A stretch of 64,000 nt of DNA, from positions 25,364,100 through 25,428,099 of the forward strand of contig CM036767.1 of assembly GCA_020796225.1 (NCBI GenBank), read 5' to 3'. The DNA is from Arion vulgaris (lineage: Eukaryota > Mollusca > Gastropoda > Stylommatophora > Arionidae). Shown piece after piece: positions 21,599-32,134 of this stretch (positions are counted from its first letter, which is position 1; every line of letters begins with the position of its first letter). Under the pieces are notes generated by a model. The model was not told where the DNA came from, made no database searches, and was given only the letters and a program-made list of their open reading frames with translations. Position numbers and translations under genes: made by a program.

Positions 21599-22942
21599 AC
21601 GAGCGTGTTCAAATGAAAACGGGACTTGTGGATTTATTTAAAAAGTATCATACGTAAATTAACAGTTTCAACGGAATTAAACAAAGCAACCACTTGTGAA
21701 TAAGAATGCACCTGGGTTCATCAGAAAAAATCTCCGTATGCATTTAGGCAAGCATCCCACTGTTTAGGTAGACGTCGAATGCCGTCCGAGAAAAAGGTGC
21801 GTGGCTGCTCACTGAACCATGTGGTCACCGCTGTCTTCACGTCTGCGTCGCTGTTCAATCGCTGTCCATTTAGTGCTTTCTTCAACGGTCCGAACAAATG
21901 GAAATCACACGGGACAAATCGGGACTATAGGCTGGGTGATGAAGAACTTCCCAATTCTTCTTTGCCAATGTTTCCTGCACAATTTTTGCGACGTGTGGAC
22001 GAGCGTTGTCGTGAAGAAGAATCACACCTTGAGAAAGCTTGCCTGGTCGCTTAGCCTTGATGGCCTTATGCAGCTTGTCTAAAGTGTCTTTACAATGGGC
22101 GGCATTGATGTTGACACCAGGTTCCTTAAAATCGGCCAACAAAGCCCTTCATGGTCAAAAATGCGGTCACCATAACCTTCCCAGCAGAAACCTGTGTCTT
22201 GAATTTTTGGGTTTTGGTGAACCTGGATGTTTCCATTGCATGCTGTCAATTTTGCTGCTCGGTTCATAGTGGTGGCACCATGATTCATCACCTGCCACAA
22301 TGCTCAACAGAAATGCATCACCCTCTGTCCTGTAACGCATCAAGTGGTTCAAACTCCACCCCATCCGTTCTTCCTTATGGTGGTCAGTCAACATCCGTGG
22401 GACCCACTGTGAACACACCTTCCGATAGTGCAATTTCTTCCGAACAACCATGTGGGTTGTCCCAATTGACATATGGAATTCTTCCGCAAGAGAACGAATG
22501 CTCCGACGACGGTCAGTCAGTACTGCTTTATCAAGCAAGGCTATGGCTTCTTCTGTTGCAACAATATGCGCCTGACCTGGCCGTGCAAGATCTGCTGTTA
22601 ACTCATGTCCGTCTTTAAACATACGCGCCCATTCCATCACTCTTGTCCTCGACAAACATTTGTCACCATATGCTGCCTTCATTCTCCGATGAATGTCTAC
22701 TGCTTGACATCCTTCAAATGAAAGAAACTGGATCACGGCACGCTGATTTACTTTGGACGGTTCGAATCACACCCGCCATATTGTTAACAGTCTCATGCAG
22801 CACATATGCATGCTGGGAAGATGAACACGTGACCGTATGTTAATTATTGGATACTCATTACTAGTGCAAAATGTCATCAATATCCGTGCACTCTAGCACG
22901 CGTGGTGTAACAAGTCCCGTTTTCATTTGAACACGCCTCGTA
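21599..22942 (-). mobile_element. Mariner-type transposon, about 1.34 kb, inactivated
   Basis: The terminal inverted repeats are about 30 bp (left gcgtgttcaaatgaaaacgg + gacttgt, 21602-21628; right is its complement, 22911-22937), flanked by TA-rich DNA. The minus strand carries the transposase: a helix-turn-helix region (IQFLSFEGCQAVDIHRRMKA; RSIRSLAEEFHMSIGTTHMV), first catalytic Asp in VAGDESWCHHYEP (about 22275), second in ILLHDNARPHVA (about 22010), and HHPAYSPDLS. A one-base frameshift shortly after PDLS puts the third Asp (PCDFHLF) out of frame. Another break lies at 22143-22166 and one near the N-terminus. The D-D spacing fits DD34D. Confidence 0.92.
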
Positions 22943-22944
22943 TA

Positions 22945-23800
22945 TATATAACTGTATATTCATTTCTTGTTCAATAACACAGTTAAATTGTTGCAACTCT
23001 AATAATACAATGGACTTTTGTAACTTACGTGGACTGATAGAAATTAAAATAGTTTTATCAGATACTGTTCTCGCTCATACAGCATCACAATCTTCCGCCA
23101 GTTTCTTTTTCTCCATTTCATATATATGAACTCAACTTCATTTTTCCGCTCATTTCCAGTTATCTGGACGGATTCTAACTACTTGGTTTCTTTTTAGTCT
23201 AATCTCTAATGAGACAAATTTTGTACATTTCTACTGATGAGTAATGTTCTCAAAATTAAAAATGCAAACTCCAAGAGTTAATTATGGATTATGGATTTTG
23301 TTATCTCCAGTGTAAATATGCCTAATTCATGCATTCCTAACTTCATAATCATATAATGTTATGAAATAAATTGCACACAGTTATATATGTCTGTGTAGCT
23401 GAACTATTTATATCCATATTTTTTCACAGTAAGCTTGTACACTAGCAACAACAAGATTGGCAGTAATATAAAACTGTTATAGATAAAACACTTTAGATTT
23501 CAATTGATCGATATGGAAGAAAATCAAAGATGAAATAGCTTCAGAAATAACAATTTTTCTAAAACATTGTTGTATATACACAATATCCTGCAAAGAAAGA
23601 ACAAGCACTTGATGGTGTTGTAGTGAATAGAGAATCATTTATACCATGCTTAAATGAAACCCTATGGTGCTTAACAATTGTAAAGACTATCAAAATTTAT
23701 AACAAAACATTTTTTTCAAAATACCTTTCCAATCACAATAAAGCTACTCACATGCAGAACTATCTGGCTATAAAATAAGACTGAAACATGATATGTTCTT
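22945..23800. other. Intron sequence without recognisable features
   Basis: AT-rich, with no repeat-family or coding signal. It directly precedes the IPW exon on the minus strand. Confidence 0.45.
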
Positions 23801-23802
23801 AC

Positions 23803-23996
23803 CTGGAAGGATTTTAACCATTCATTGATAGATGAAAATTTATTAAGCCTGCATTCTTCTCTCAGCTCCAAGCCATAACCGATAATAGTCTGAAGCTTGA
23901 GAGGTAATTTTGGAATATTGATATTGAGTGGTATTCCATCATCAACAACTTTCTTTCTAATAATTTCTGGTTTTAAATTTGCCCATGGGATTTCAC
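23803..23996 (-). CDS. TEX14: TEX14-like exon: C-lobe end (IPW segment)
   Basis: The acceptor is tttattag and the donor TTCCAG|GTAAGA. The exon holds 2 + 64x3 nt and exits in phase 0. It begins, with the split Ser codon, SEIPWANLKPEIIRKKVVDD and ends INEWLKSFQ. IPW is the kinase PW motif after helix F. The rest covers helices G-I, where the Arg that salt-bridges APE may be in EECRLNK. It closes the kinase-like domain, and the downstream 13-kb intron carries a mariner and several LINEs. Confidence 0.87.
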
Positions 23997-24484
23997 CTAA
24001 TAAAATAAATGAAGATTAGATTATTGATAGACCACAAGGTGATGAAGAAATTCAAAGATATCTACAATTAAATGTCTTTCACCTCCAGCACAGCGAGTAC
24101 AAAAGTTGAAAGTGGTGAATAGAGTCCACTTTTAAGTGTTCTTTTAGTGGAACATGGGAGTTGGCCATCCAAGTGGTATAGCAACATATGACTTGACCAA
24201 GGGTTACATTTGTACAGAAACGATCATTACCTTTAATGGGCATAGTCAAATAACAGACTAGAATACAATTAATATAATCTGAAAATGATCTATTTCTAAA
24301 TAGATCAACTTTTGTCAGGAAACCAATCCATATGGGTTGACCTACAGTGTGTACAGTAATAGTGGATGACCCTGAGAACATTCTAGACAGGAAGTTTTGA
24401 AATAAGGGAAAAAAGTGCCAATGTATAGTTGGTTATAAACAAAGTAGAAATATTGATTATGAGGGGTTTATTAGGATCTTTCAG

Positions 24485-24745
24485 GCAGGATAAATCTTCT
24501 TCTTCTTTGAATGCTCCATATCGATCACTTGTTAACCACTGTGTGATTTGTATGTAATCTGAGCCTAAGAGCGATTGTACCTTGTGCCAGTTATGCGCCT
24601 ACAAGTAGGTCAGCAAATCTGATTTCAGCGACGCTTTTTACTTACTAGGGTAGCTTCCTTAGGACCCTACCTCAGTCTCCTCTTGTGACATGCCTTGTAG
24701 GTCGCAGTGCTACTATTTGTTGCTCCCTTGAGAGCCCTGGCAACA
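24485..24745 (-). mobile_element. SINE-like element, copy 1
   Basis: On the minus strand it runs from a gggagcaacaaatagtagca head, through the ctacaaggcatgtc-acaagagg core, cataactggcacaa and tacaaatcaca, to agaagaagaagat. It aligns end to end with 62996-63256 in the same orientation. The length (about 260 bp), A/GAA-rich tail and dispersed copies suit a SINE. I could not find a convincing Pol III B box. Confidence 0.75.
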
Positions 24746-24749
24746 AACA

Positions 24750-24960
24750 GGCAGAAAGGATATATGGAAGTGACTATTGGAGATTTTCATTAGATAAGTT
24801 TGAATGTTTCTGTAACCGTCCATTTGTAGTGTTCTTTGAAATTCGTCACTCCTGTTGTATCGTTTGCTTGATAAAGGCCTTTTGGTCAAAACGTTGCTGT
24901 TTATCGTCACTGTTTCTGTATTTTGTAAAACTATAGTACTTTGTACATGTTTCGCTATTG
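24750..24960 (+). repeat. Dispersed repeat with GGCCTTTTGGTC core, copy 2
   Basis: Inverted counterpart of 6126-6420 (shared gtttgcttgataaaggcctt, ttggtc-aaacgttgct and gtattttgtaaaactatagt). Confidence 0.6.
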
Positions 24961-25154
24961 GAGTCCAAGGATATAAAACTAGAACAGAAAAACTAGGAAT
25001 GAGAAACTGAAAGACAAAGAGATAAACATAGAGACTTAGAAGCCAAAGAACACACATAAAGAGATTCTAAGCCAGAAGGTAGATACTCAGATATAAAAAG
25101 GGAGGGACTCGAGAGAAATACTGGACTTCCCAATCAGAGAGAAGCAGAACTTAG

Positions 25155-25487
25155 TTGTCCAGACTAATGGGAATGGAAATGCATGGTGAGCAAATTGTTG
25201 TTATATTCTCACTAAACTTTGAAGTACAGGCCAAAGTAGATAAATCTAGAGCGAACAGACATATCAAAATCAGTAGAAAGAAAGTGACATATTTAGCCAA
25301 GAGCAGTTTCCATACGGACGGAGTAAAACTGAAAATAAGGTACCAACTTAGATTGTCAGAAATCATGGAGGTGCTGAGCATGTGGGGCAGTAGTGGCTTG
25401 TGGTCAGTTTTCTTGGTGGGGCCAGACACAAATTTTCGGAAAAATAATGGCTTTTGGAGTATTTACTATTATTTTTCTATTCGCTGA
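25155..25487 (+). CDS. Unrecognised 110-codon open frame
   Basis: The frame starts MSRLMGMEMHGEQIVVIFSL and contains DKSRANRHIKISRKKVTYL and VKLKIRYQLRLSEIMEVLSM. I do not recognise a family. It is followed by gggccgggcccactggccc. It lies in the intron between two kinase-domain exons but on the opposite strand, beside repeats, so an old transposon remnant is likelier than a gene. Coding status is uncertain. Confidence 0.25.
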   Translation: MSRLMGMEMHGEQIVVIFSLNFEVQAKVDKSRANRHIKISRKKVTYLAKSSFHTDGVKLKIRYQLRLSEIMEVLSMWGSSGLWSVFLVGPDTNFRKNNGFWSIYYYFSIR

Positions 25488-26019
25488 AGTTATTCTCTCT
25501 TCGATTATTGGTGGGCCGGGCCCACTGGCCCTCAATGACGAGCCGCCCTGATGTGGGTTATGAAATAGTCACCAACGAAGTTCTGTCAAACTTGATAAAT
25601 AGAAATAAAGGAAAAAAGAAATAACAAGCAAACATTTATTTCCAGCAACTGCATTATCGCTGACATCCATAATCAAATATCAAATACTGTGACTTTCCGT
25701 GGTCTTCCTCTTCCCCACTTTGCCAGTATGCCTCCTTCCAAAATGGTCTTTTACAACTCTTTGCATGCCCAAACACGGCCAACTATATTTAACTGGCCAG
25801 AATGTTCCTTTTTTAATGGCGGACACTTGAGGCAGAGTGTTCGACAATTTTCAAACGGATTATTATTCTCCTGTATTACTACTATCAGGTTAGTTAGTTT
25901 GTTAATTATTGTATAATTATACTTATATAGTTATAATTTAATAATTATCTTCCTTAACAACAAAATAACGATACCTAGAAAGTGCTGTGTACCAAATTGT
26001 AGATCAAATTACTAGGGAG

Positions 26020-26325
26020 ATTGTTAAAGTGTCTTTAAAGTGTTTTTTCTGTCCACCAGCAGAACGTCTGCCAACTTCAAGTTTGCCATACATTAACTGT
26101 TTTGGGGTGCGTTTATCAGACATTCGAGCAATCTCACTTGGGCCTTCTGCAACAGGGTGTTGATGTTTGGGATCTATGCTCTTGTGAGGACTTTGCTATC
26201 TGGAATTTTGTCCTGCCAGTTTATATTTAGTATTCTGAGTAGACAGCTTGTGTGGAAGTGGTTTAGTTTTCTTGCGTATCTGCTACACACTGTCCATGTT
26301 TCGCTTGCAACATATTTTGTACATT
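26020..26325 (-). mobile_element. Fragment of zinc-finger LINE (family of 55.2 kb)
   Basis: 26020-26325 is the same sequence type and orientation as 55550-55855. Minus-strand text includes HAKKTKPLPHKLST-like, LTRAKITSVN and QKAQ-type segments. Only part of the post-RT tail is present. Confidence 0.7.
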
Positions 26326-26554
26326 TTTTTGGGTCCTGTCTTTAAAACTAGTCAACATCAGACAGCACAACAGAATAGAAATGCACAAATGAATTATCAA
26401 TAACAGAAAGCAGTTAACATTTTAAAACTAAAACAAACTTCCAGATATTCTAGTTCATATTTTATTCTGCAGTTCGTAATCTAAAGATAAACATTTTCAA
26501 CCAACTATAATCTAAAATATGATTGTGAAACAGCAAATGACAAAGATGACCTAC

Positions 26555-26712
26555 TAGAAAACATCTCCCAAATGATGCAACAATAGCTGTAAACATCAGA
26601 GCTGTAGTGAGGGGCAAGACCCTGGATCAGTTCTGGAGACATCCAATTGTAGAGAAATTCACCATGACTGACCAGAGACACTGGACTGGGCTTACCCAAA
26701 TCTGCCTTGATG
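26555..26712 (-). CDS. TEX14: TEX14-like exon: activation segment to F helix
   Basis: The acceptor is atacttttcag. The donor that keeps the frame is TTTTCTA|GTAGGT (a GT two bases downstream would shift the next exon onto a stop). The exon holds 1 + 52x3 + 1 nt. It encodes GEFLYNWMSPELIQG and HYSSDVYSYCCIIWEMFS: an APE-like SPEL, then SDVYSY (the structural Asp of helix F) and IIWEM. LYNW just before the APE-like motif is a TEX14-family hallmark as I recall it. It is the clearest single exon for family assignment. Confidence 0.88.
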
Positions 26713-26779
26713 CTGAAAAGTATTATTACTTCATGCTGTTTTAAATGAGTGACATTATGTGTAAGCAAAATTATGGCAC

Positions 26780-27225
26780 CAAGTGTGATGTGGTCAATTC
26801 AATTAGGAGATTGTTTGTTTAATGCGTTCGAAGAAGTTTAGTAAATTGTGATAAAATCTGCAAAATTTCAACAACTAATTTTGTTTACACGCAATGTAAA
26901 CTTGAAATAAGGGTTTCACCTTCTGACATCAAAACCGTTTAAAAAATGTTATTTATTCATTAACAAATTATACAACTTTCCTAGCCTATGTAAATATGAA
27001 TGTAGTATAAACAGAAACATGTTTTATGGCTTGCAGATGTATATGACATATTTCAATTGAGTGGTAAGTGATAATTTTGTCCTCATTTAATTATTTTTAA
27101 TTTGTTTTCTTCTTACTAAAATTCATTTTGCATTTCTTATTAAGAAATATTTCACCAATATAAATAAACAGAGCATCCAATGCTAAACATTTTGATATAT
27201 GGATTATAAAACAAAAGAAAGAGAA
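26780..27225. other. Intron sequence without recognisable features
   Basis: AT-rich. No frames or repeat matches seen. Confidence 0.4.
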
Positions 27226-27425
27226 GGTTTAAAACATTTGGTGACTACATGTAAAATTCAGGGAAGGAGAGATCGTGGAAGACAGAGGGAGAAGATGTTG
27301 GATGGTCTAACATCATGGTTCGACAAAATATAGACGTCAGAACTGATTACATTCACCAAGCAAAGAGAGTTGTGGAGAGACATGATCGCCTATGCCGGCA
27401 GGACAGCTACTATGATTGACTGATA
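27226..27425 (+). mobile_element. LINE C-terminal tail (EGLKHLVTT type)
   Basis: It encodes EGLKHLVTTCKIQGRRDRGR, QREKMLDGLTSWF and KQRELWRDMIAYAGR, the G-R-R-x-R-G-R-Q-R/DGL/W-R-xM-I tail common to many LINE RT proteins. A (TA)n tract follows at 27437-27458. Confidence 0.68.
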
Positions 27426-27791
27426 TAGTACGTTTCATATATATATATATATATATACAAAATAACATTTTCATGACAAAAACTAATAACAGCTGTCAGT
27501 ATAAAAATTTATGCAAAAAATAGCCTGTTAAAACTTGACTTTTGCGAGCCCCTATGAGTAAATAAATAAACAGTGACCGCTAAACATGCAATAAGTAAAA
27601 GTTGCAACTAACAATGCAGAAAAAAACAAGTCAGAAAATTGGATCACAAACTAGATGTAAAAAAACGAAAGGAAAATTTTGAGCTGATTTTGAGGGGGTG
27701 GTTCATGTTTCTTTAATATGCTCAGTCTCGCACTGTTTGGGACTTTGAAAATTTCAGAAATGATTCAATTTCTTAGATCTATCAAAATTAA

Positions 27792-28106
27792 CTCTTTCCA
27801 GGTGCAGTTATTTCCTCAATTTTTAAGCAGTTAATTCAAGGAGGTAAAAGAAGAAAAAAGTAAAAATAAAATAAACGATCCCAACTACTCGTCAATAAAT
27901 AAACATATATATATTATTATATACTAAATTGAAGAAAACAACAATTCAATAGAATTAACAAGGTTGAAAAGTAGTTTAAGTAAAACAGTAGAAGTAAAAC
28001 TAGAAAGACTTCTTATAAGGAAAGCAACTCTATGGCGCAGTGTGCTGCTTAATGCGTGCAACGGACTTCCACCGTGGTGCAATGTCGGCTTAAAGCATGG
28101 AAAAAG
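27792..28106 (+). mobile_element. TTAA-flanked MITE, copy 2
   Basis: It has the same internal order as copy 3 (gttatttcctcaatttttaa ... actagaaagacttcttataa ... gcgcagtgtg). The left flank is TTAA at 27788-27791. The right end has decayed to gcatggaaaaag with TTTA. It is opposite in orientation to copy 1. Confidence 0.82.
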
Positions 28107-28424
28107 TTTATGAAGTTAGAGATGCGGTTTGAGAATGATAATAAAAGTAAAATGAAGGCCAGAGCACAGAGACAGAAAGATTAGTATAGCTGACACAAGC
28201 ATCGAGGAGGTAAGCATTGATGAATAAACTAACAGGAAGGACTTGAAGATCAGCGGAAAAGGATAACAAATGTAAATGTAAAAGTGTTGAAATATTACAA
28301 CTAGATTTGAACTTGATACCTCGTGTGAAGAACAGGTACAACTGCTAGTGTGTGTATGTATGTATATTTTATAATATAATCCTTAGTGTCTGATGTGTGT
28401 CCCCCTATACACACCTTCAGTTTA

Positions 28425-28690
28425 CATTCTTCTTCTTTGCGTTCGTTCTTCCGACCAATTTTAATCACTCTTTGTGATATGTTTGGTCTTTGCCAAGAAC
28501 GTGTATACGTTGCACATTGGTTTGGTAGGCCCCTAAACGCATAGACCTCTACACGTTTAGGACATGTGCATCCGATTTCAGCCATACCTCCTTAGTCGCC
28601 TCCTATGACATGCATGGCAGGTAACAGTGGTTCCATTCTTTACACCCCAAATTTGGGCCCCAGTAACCACTCAGCGCAGTTTACATTCAA
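28425..28690 (-). repeat. SINE-like module with head, copy 2
   Basis: On the minus strand it reads tggttactggggcccaaatt, tggggtgtaaagaatggaac, cactgttacctgccatgcat, gtcataggaggcgactaagg, and then the ggctgaaatcggatgcacat block ending in aagaagaatg. This is the fullest copy of the head plus AEIGCTCPKR-type body. Confidence 0.78.
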
Positions 28691-28984
28691 TATTCACCAT
28701 ATTTCACAAATATTTTTGGGCTAAATTTAGATCAGCTAAAGAAACAGTTTCAAAATCGGATCAATATTAGCTTTAAAATTAATTTAAATAGACTTCTTGA
28801 GTCCGATCCGACATATTTGTTACATTCTGACCATGTGGGTGAAGAAAAGGGATATAATCCACAAATTGCCAGATAGCCTCTACAACATAGGCATGGATTG
28901 CGTCCCTTAATGTGGTTTAAAACTACTCTATAAAAATTGTGTTTTTTCATTTGCCTTTATTTACTAACCCTTGTCTTTTCAAGA

Positions 28985-29375
28985 GGTCAAAACCCTCATA
29001 CAGAGAAAATCGGCAGTAGACTGGAAGACAAACATCGGATATGATTATGGAAAAGACTCCCTCAGAGACTAAAGCAGAACAGATCAGGTCATTATATTTC
29101 GACTACGCACCAGACACTGCAGACTCAACAAACACTTATATAGACTAGGAATAAGTTAAACAGCTTTCTGCTGGTGTCAGCAGGCGGAACAGACACCAGA
29201 GTACATCTTGCAAAACTGTCCTCTCCTGGGTGAGCTGAGAAGCAACATGTGACCCCACCCAGTTGACCTGAAAACTAAGCTTTGGGGAAACCTGACAGAT
29301 CTAAAGCTGACTGCCCATTTTGTGGTCCATAGTAAATTAAGTGCATGACCAGAGATCGCTGAAGAAGAAGATGAC
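28985..29375 (+). mobile_element. LINE C-terminal Cys/His region, second copy
   Basis: Across frames it reads LYFRLRTRHCRLNKHLYRLG, TAFCWCQQAEQTPEYILQNC (the C-x-C...C finger position) and TKLWGNLTDLKLTAHFVVHS, matching 19120-19500. It ends gaagaagaaga. Confidence 0.65.
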
Positions 29376-29453
29376 ATCTCTTGGAACGGCTTCATCAATT
29401 CCTCATCAAAGATTACTAACAACTTTCATCTATCGGCGGGTTAATCAGCTATA

Positions 29454-29488
<35 letters not shown>
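29454..29488. repeat. (TA)n microsatellite
   Basis: 35 bp of pure TA. Confidence 0.95.
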
Positions 29489-29491
<3 letters not shown>

Positions 29492-29904
29492 AATATCTAA
29501 CAAAGTAAGAAAAACATACAGTGATGTATTTGAGTCTCACAGCACTCAACACAGCAGCAACTGCAAACATAGAGAGTAGACATTTACTGTTTACCCTCCT
29601 ATATCGTTAGCTGCTTTAAACAGTGGCATTCTACGGAATGGCATCATCACAGTAATACAGTGAAGATATGAAAACTTGGAGCCTATACACATTTAAGGAT
29701 TGTAAACATTCTTAAAAAGCACTAACACCAAACATTAAAATGAGTTGCAATCTTGTACTTTCTGTCAATAAATCAGGACACACTAAACCAGGCCTAAGCC
29801 TGTACACCAGTTTCTGCTAACAAAGACCCTATTTCTCAAGTAAACTACTGACATCAAGAAACTACTGGCATGAAAATCTGAAAGAGAAAGGTTTAGGAAT
29901 GAAG

Positions 29905-30115
29905 ATACCAGGGGGTAAATTGGTACAATATCAGTACTGAACTTCATTTTTTTTATGATTTGGCTACATAAGCAGATTTCCAACAGACTGATCCTCAACA
30001 GGCAATGCTACTCGATACAGTGGATTCAAGGCACAAGGTTCTTTACACAAAAGGTGGCCCGCAGAACTAACAGAAGCAGTGAAAGACACCATGTATCACA
30101 AGATTCTTCTTCACC
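29905..30115 (+). mobile_element. LINE 3' fragment, relative of 3057-3300
   Basis: Shared blocks include ggtacaatatcagtactgaa-cttcat, cataagcagatttcc, gcaatgctactcgatacagt and aaaggtggcccgcagaact. It is diverged and lacks the GAAA tail. Confidence 0.55.
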
Positions 30116-30289
30116 CTTCGCCCTTATGGAGGCATAGGTCCACAATCAGGGCCTTCCAAGCCTACCTATCCAAGGCCATCTTAGCTTCATGAGTCCCTCC
30201 TTGTGGGTTCTTTTTTTTCCTCGGGAGGCGAGCTATGAATTTTCCTGGTTGTGGTTTCTGTAGCTATATAGTGTTTTTACAAGGTGGGG

Positions 30290-30400
30290 TAGCTAGCCCT
30301 ACTTCCTTAGTCACTTCTTACGACATGCATGGCAGGTAACAGTGGTTCAATTCTTTAACCCATATTTGGACCCCGTAACTACTCGGCTATCACAAGAGTC
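30290..30400 (-). repeat. SINE-like head module
   Basis: The minus strand reads agccgagtagttacggggtc, caaatatgggttaaagaatt and gaaccactgttacctgccat, then gtcgtaagaagtgactaagg. It is the same head as at 28600-28690 and 39708-39782. The gccgagtagttac start resembles a tRNA A box. Confidence 0.65.
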
Positions 30401-30726
30401 TGTTTTACAAATCTCTTCTTATCCTGAAGCAAAGCAGGATTAAAGAAAAGAAGATAATAATCAGGAGTAGAATACCATGGAAGGCAATAGCAGGGAGGAT
30501 ACACAAATGTAACCAAATGGGAAGAGGTTTTTAAGACTGAAAATAAAATGATAAACACTACCTAAATGTCCTCATTACAAGAAAGTGAAAGCAAAAACAA
30601 ATGGTGCAATGGTAGCAGACCTTCATGAAACTATGAAAATGCTATGGAGAATGATGCATCTATAAAGACAGAAGGGTCTATGTTTGTTGAGAAATTATTA
30701 TGAGAAACTACTATGTTTCTCCATGA

Positions 30727-31270
30727 GTGATAGAAACAAGGTCATTGCATTGCACAGCAGTTTACAAGAGAACTAACCTTCAATATGAGAATGTAGTTAG
30801 ACAGATGATGAAAATTATTGTCGTATCAACACTTTGTTACCAGTGCCAAACTTGGTCTCTTACAGCAACACACCACAGAAAGCTCAGTATGTGTGAAATG
30901 AAATGCTTATGGAAGGCAGTGGGGGTTATCAGGAAAGATAGACTATGAAATGAGGACATCAGAAGCAGAGTGGCACCAAATACATCGAAAGACAACAAAT
31001 GCAGTGGTTTGGACACTTAATGCGAATGAAATGCAACCAACCACCAATAACAGCATACAATAAAAGAGATCAGGTACTAGAGCTAAGGGAAGACCAAGAA
31101 AAGATGGAAAGACAATATCAAGACTACACTACATAAACACGGATATAACACAAAGGCGACTCATCTGGCCCTAGAATGCTAATTAAAGCTCCCATCCATA
31201 CGCTTAACGGCAAGAGTGGACAACCAACTCCATCTTCCCCCTGGGAATAGACAATAGACAAAATAGAGCC
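30727..31270 (+). mobile_element. RTE-like LINE tail with (CAATAGA) terminus
   Basis: It encodes STLCYQCQTWSLTATHHRKL, EMKCLWKAVGVIRKD, NEDIRSRV and RWKDNIKTTLHKHGYNTKAT, then LTARVDNQLHLP and gaatagacaatagacaaaat. The inverted relatives are at 49905-50180 (same terminus) and 53934-54345. Confidence 0.75.
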
Positions 31271-31274
31271 AGAC

Positions 31275-31790
31275 AATTGAACAACCATGAAGTGACTGCT
31301 AGCTTAAGAAACCAGTTAACTCAGTCAAGCTTTGTAAGATAGAAAATTGGTGGCTACAGCAGTTTGAGGAGGGGACATTTCATTGATTAATAAGACCATC
31401 ATCATTGCACTTCTGTGAATAGCCATGTGCACTCCAATCTCTTTCTTAACCAACAAAATCTCAACAACAGTGGACAATCTCTGTAGCACCTGTGAGAGTC
31501 CTCGGTGTAATTTTGAAGATGGTAAATATTGTTGGTATAACTTTTATTTTAATATTTTTAATGAACTTTTCACGGGGAACAGCTTTGCAGTCTATTCTTC
31601 TTCGTTTTAACCTACTAGTGGTTCTTTTACTTGCTCAACTTGAACTGTCTATGTTTTATCGCCTGTCTCCATAACGACTAGGAACTCGATTTCACCAATA
31701 TCATGGATCTCAGGAAAAATATCCTGATCACTTGGAGAATGAACCAACTACCATTGGAAGGAGGGACAAGCACACCATTGGAAGGAGGGA
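31275..31790. other. Unassigned, with a 23-bp tandem duplication
   Basis: accattggaaggagggacaa-gca occurs twice in direct succession at about 31750-31796. The remainder shows no family match. Confidence 0.4.
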
Positions 31791-31799
31791 CAAGCACTT

Positions 31800-31970
31800 T
31801 ACCTTTACAGATACCCCCAAATGACATTAATGAGATGGCATATACAGAGGTCTAAAAACATCAAGGATCTTACTGCCCTGGAGATATAAATAGTGCTTTA
31901 ATAAAAGAACTTGCAGAATGACTTTTAAAGCGTCTGCAGAAGAAACATTAATACCCTTCAGAGAGAGATA
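31800..31970 (+). mobile_element. LINE RT N-terminal scrap
   Basis: The translation PPNDINEMAYTEV, CPGDINSALIKELAE and LLKRLQK resembles the start of LINE RT (K-x-PGPDGIN-x-ELIK). It is short and decayed. Confidence 0.4.
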
Positions 31971-32134
31971 CTTAATCACTAAATAGCTGTCTGTTGAAAT
32001 GAATCAGTCATTGTGACCAATAAGCAGTAATAATGAAACTGTAGCAATCTGAAGGCAAATGTAGCATGACTAGGAAGGGGATCTGAAAAACAAATAAGAA
32101 AGGTGAATAGCCAGACATTTTGGACACACCTTGA

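Noticed and set aside
26551..26560. Donor at TAGTAG|GTCATC for the SPEL exon
   Set aside because: It would make the next exon begin with an in-frame stop; the donor TTTTCTA|GTAGGT keeps the frame.
30340..30400. tRNA gene at the gccgagtagttac motif
   Set aside because: Only the A-box-like start is present; no cloverleaf or B box could be folded, and the motif belongs to the dispersed head module.
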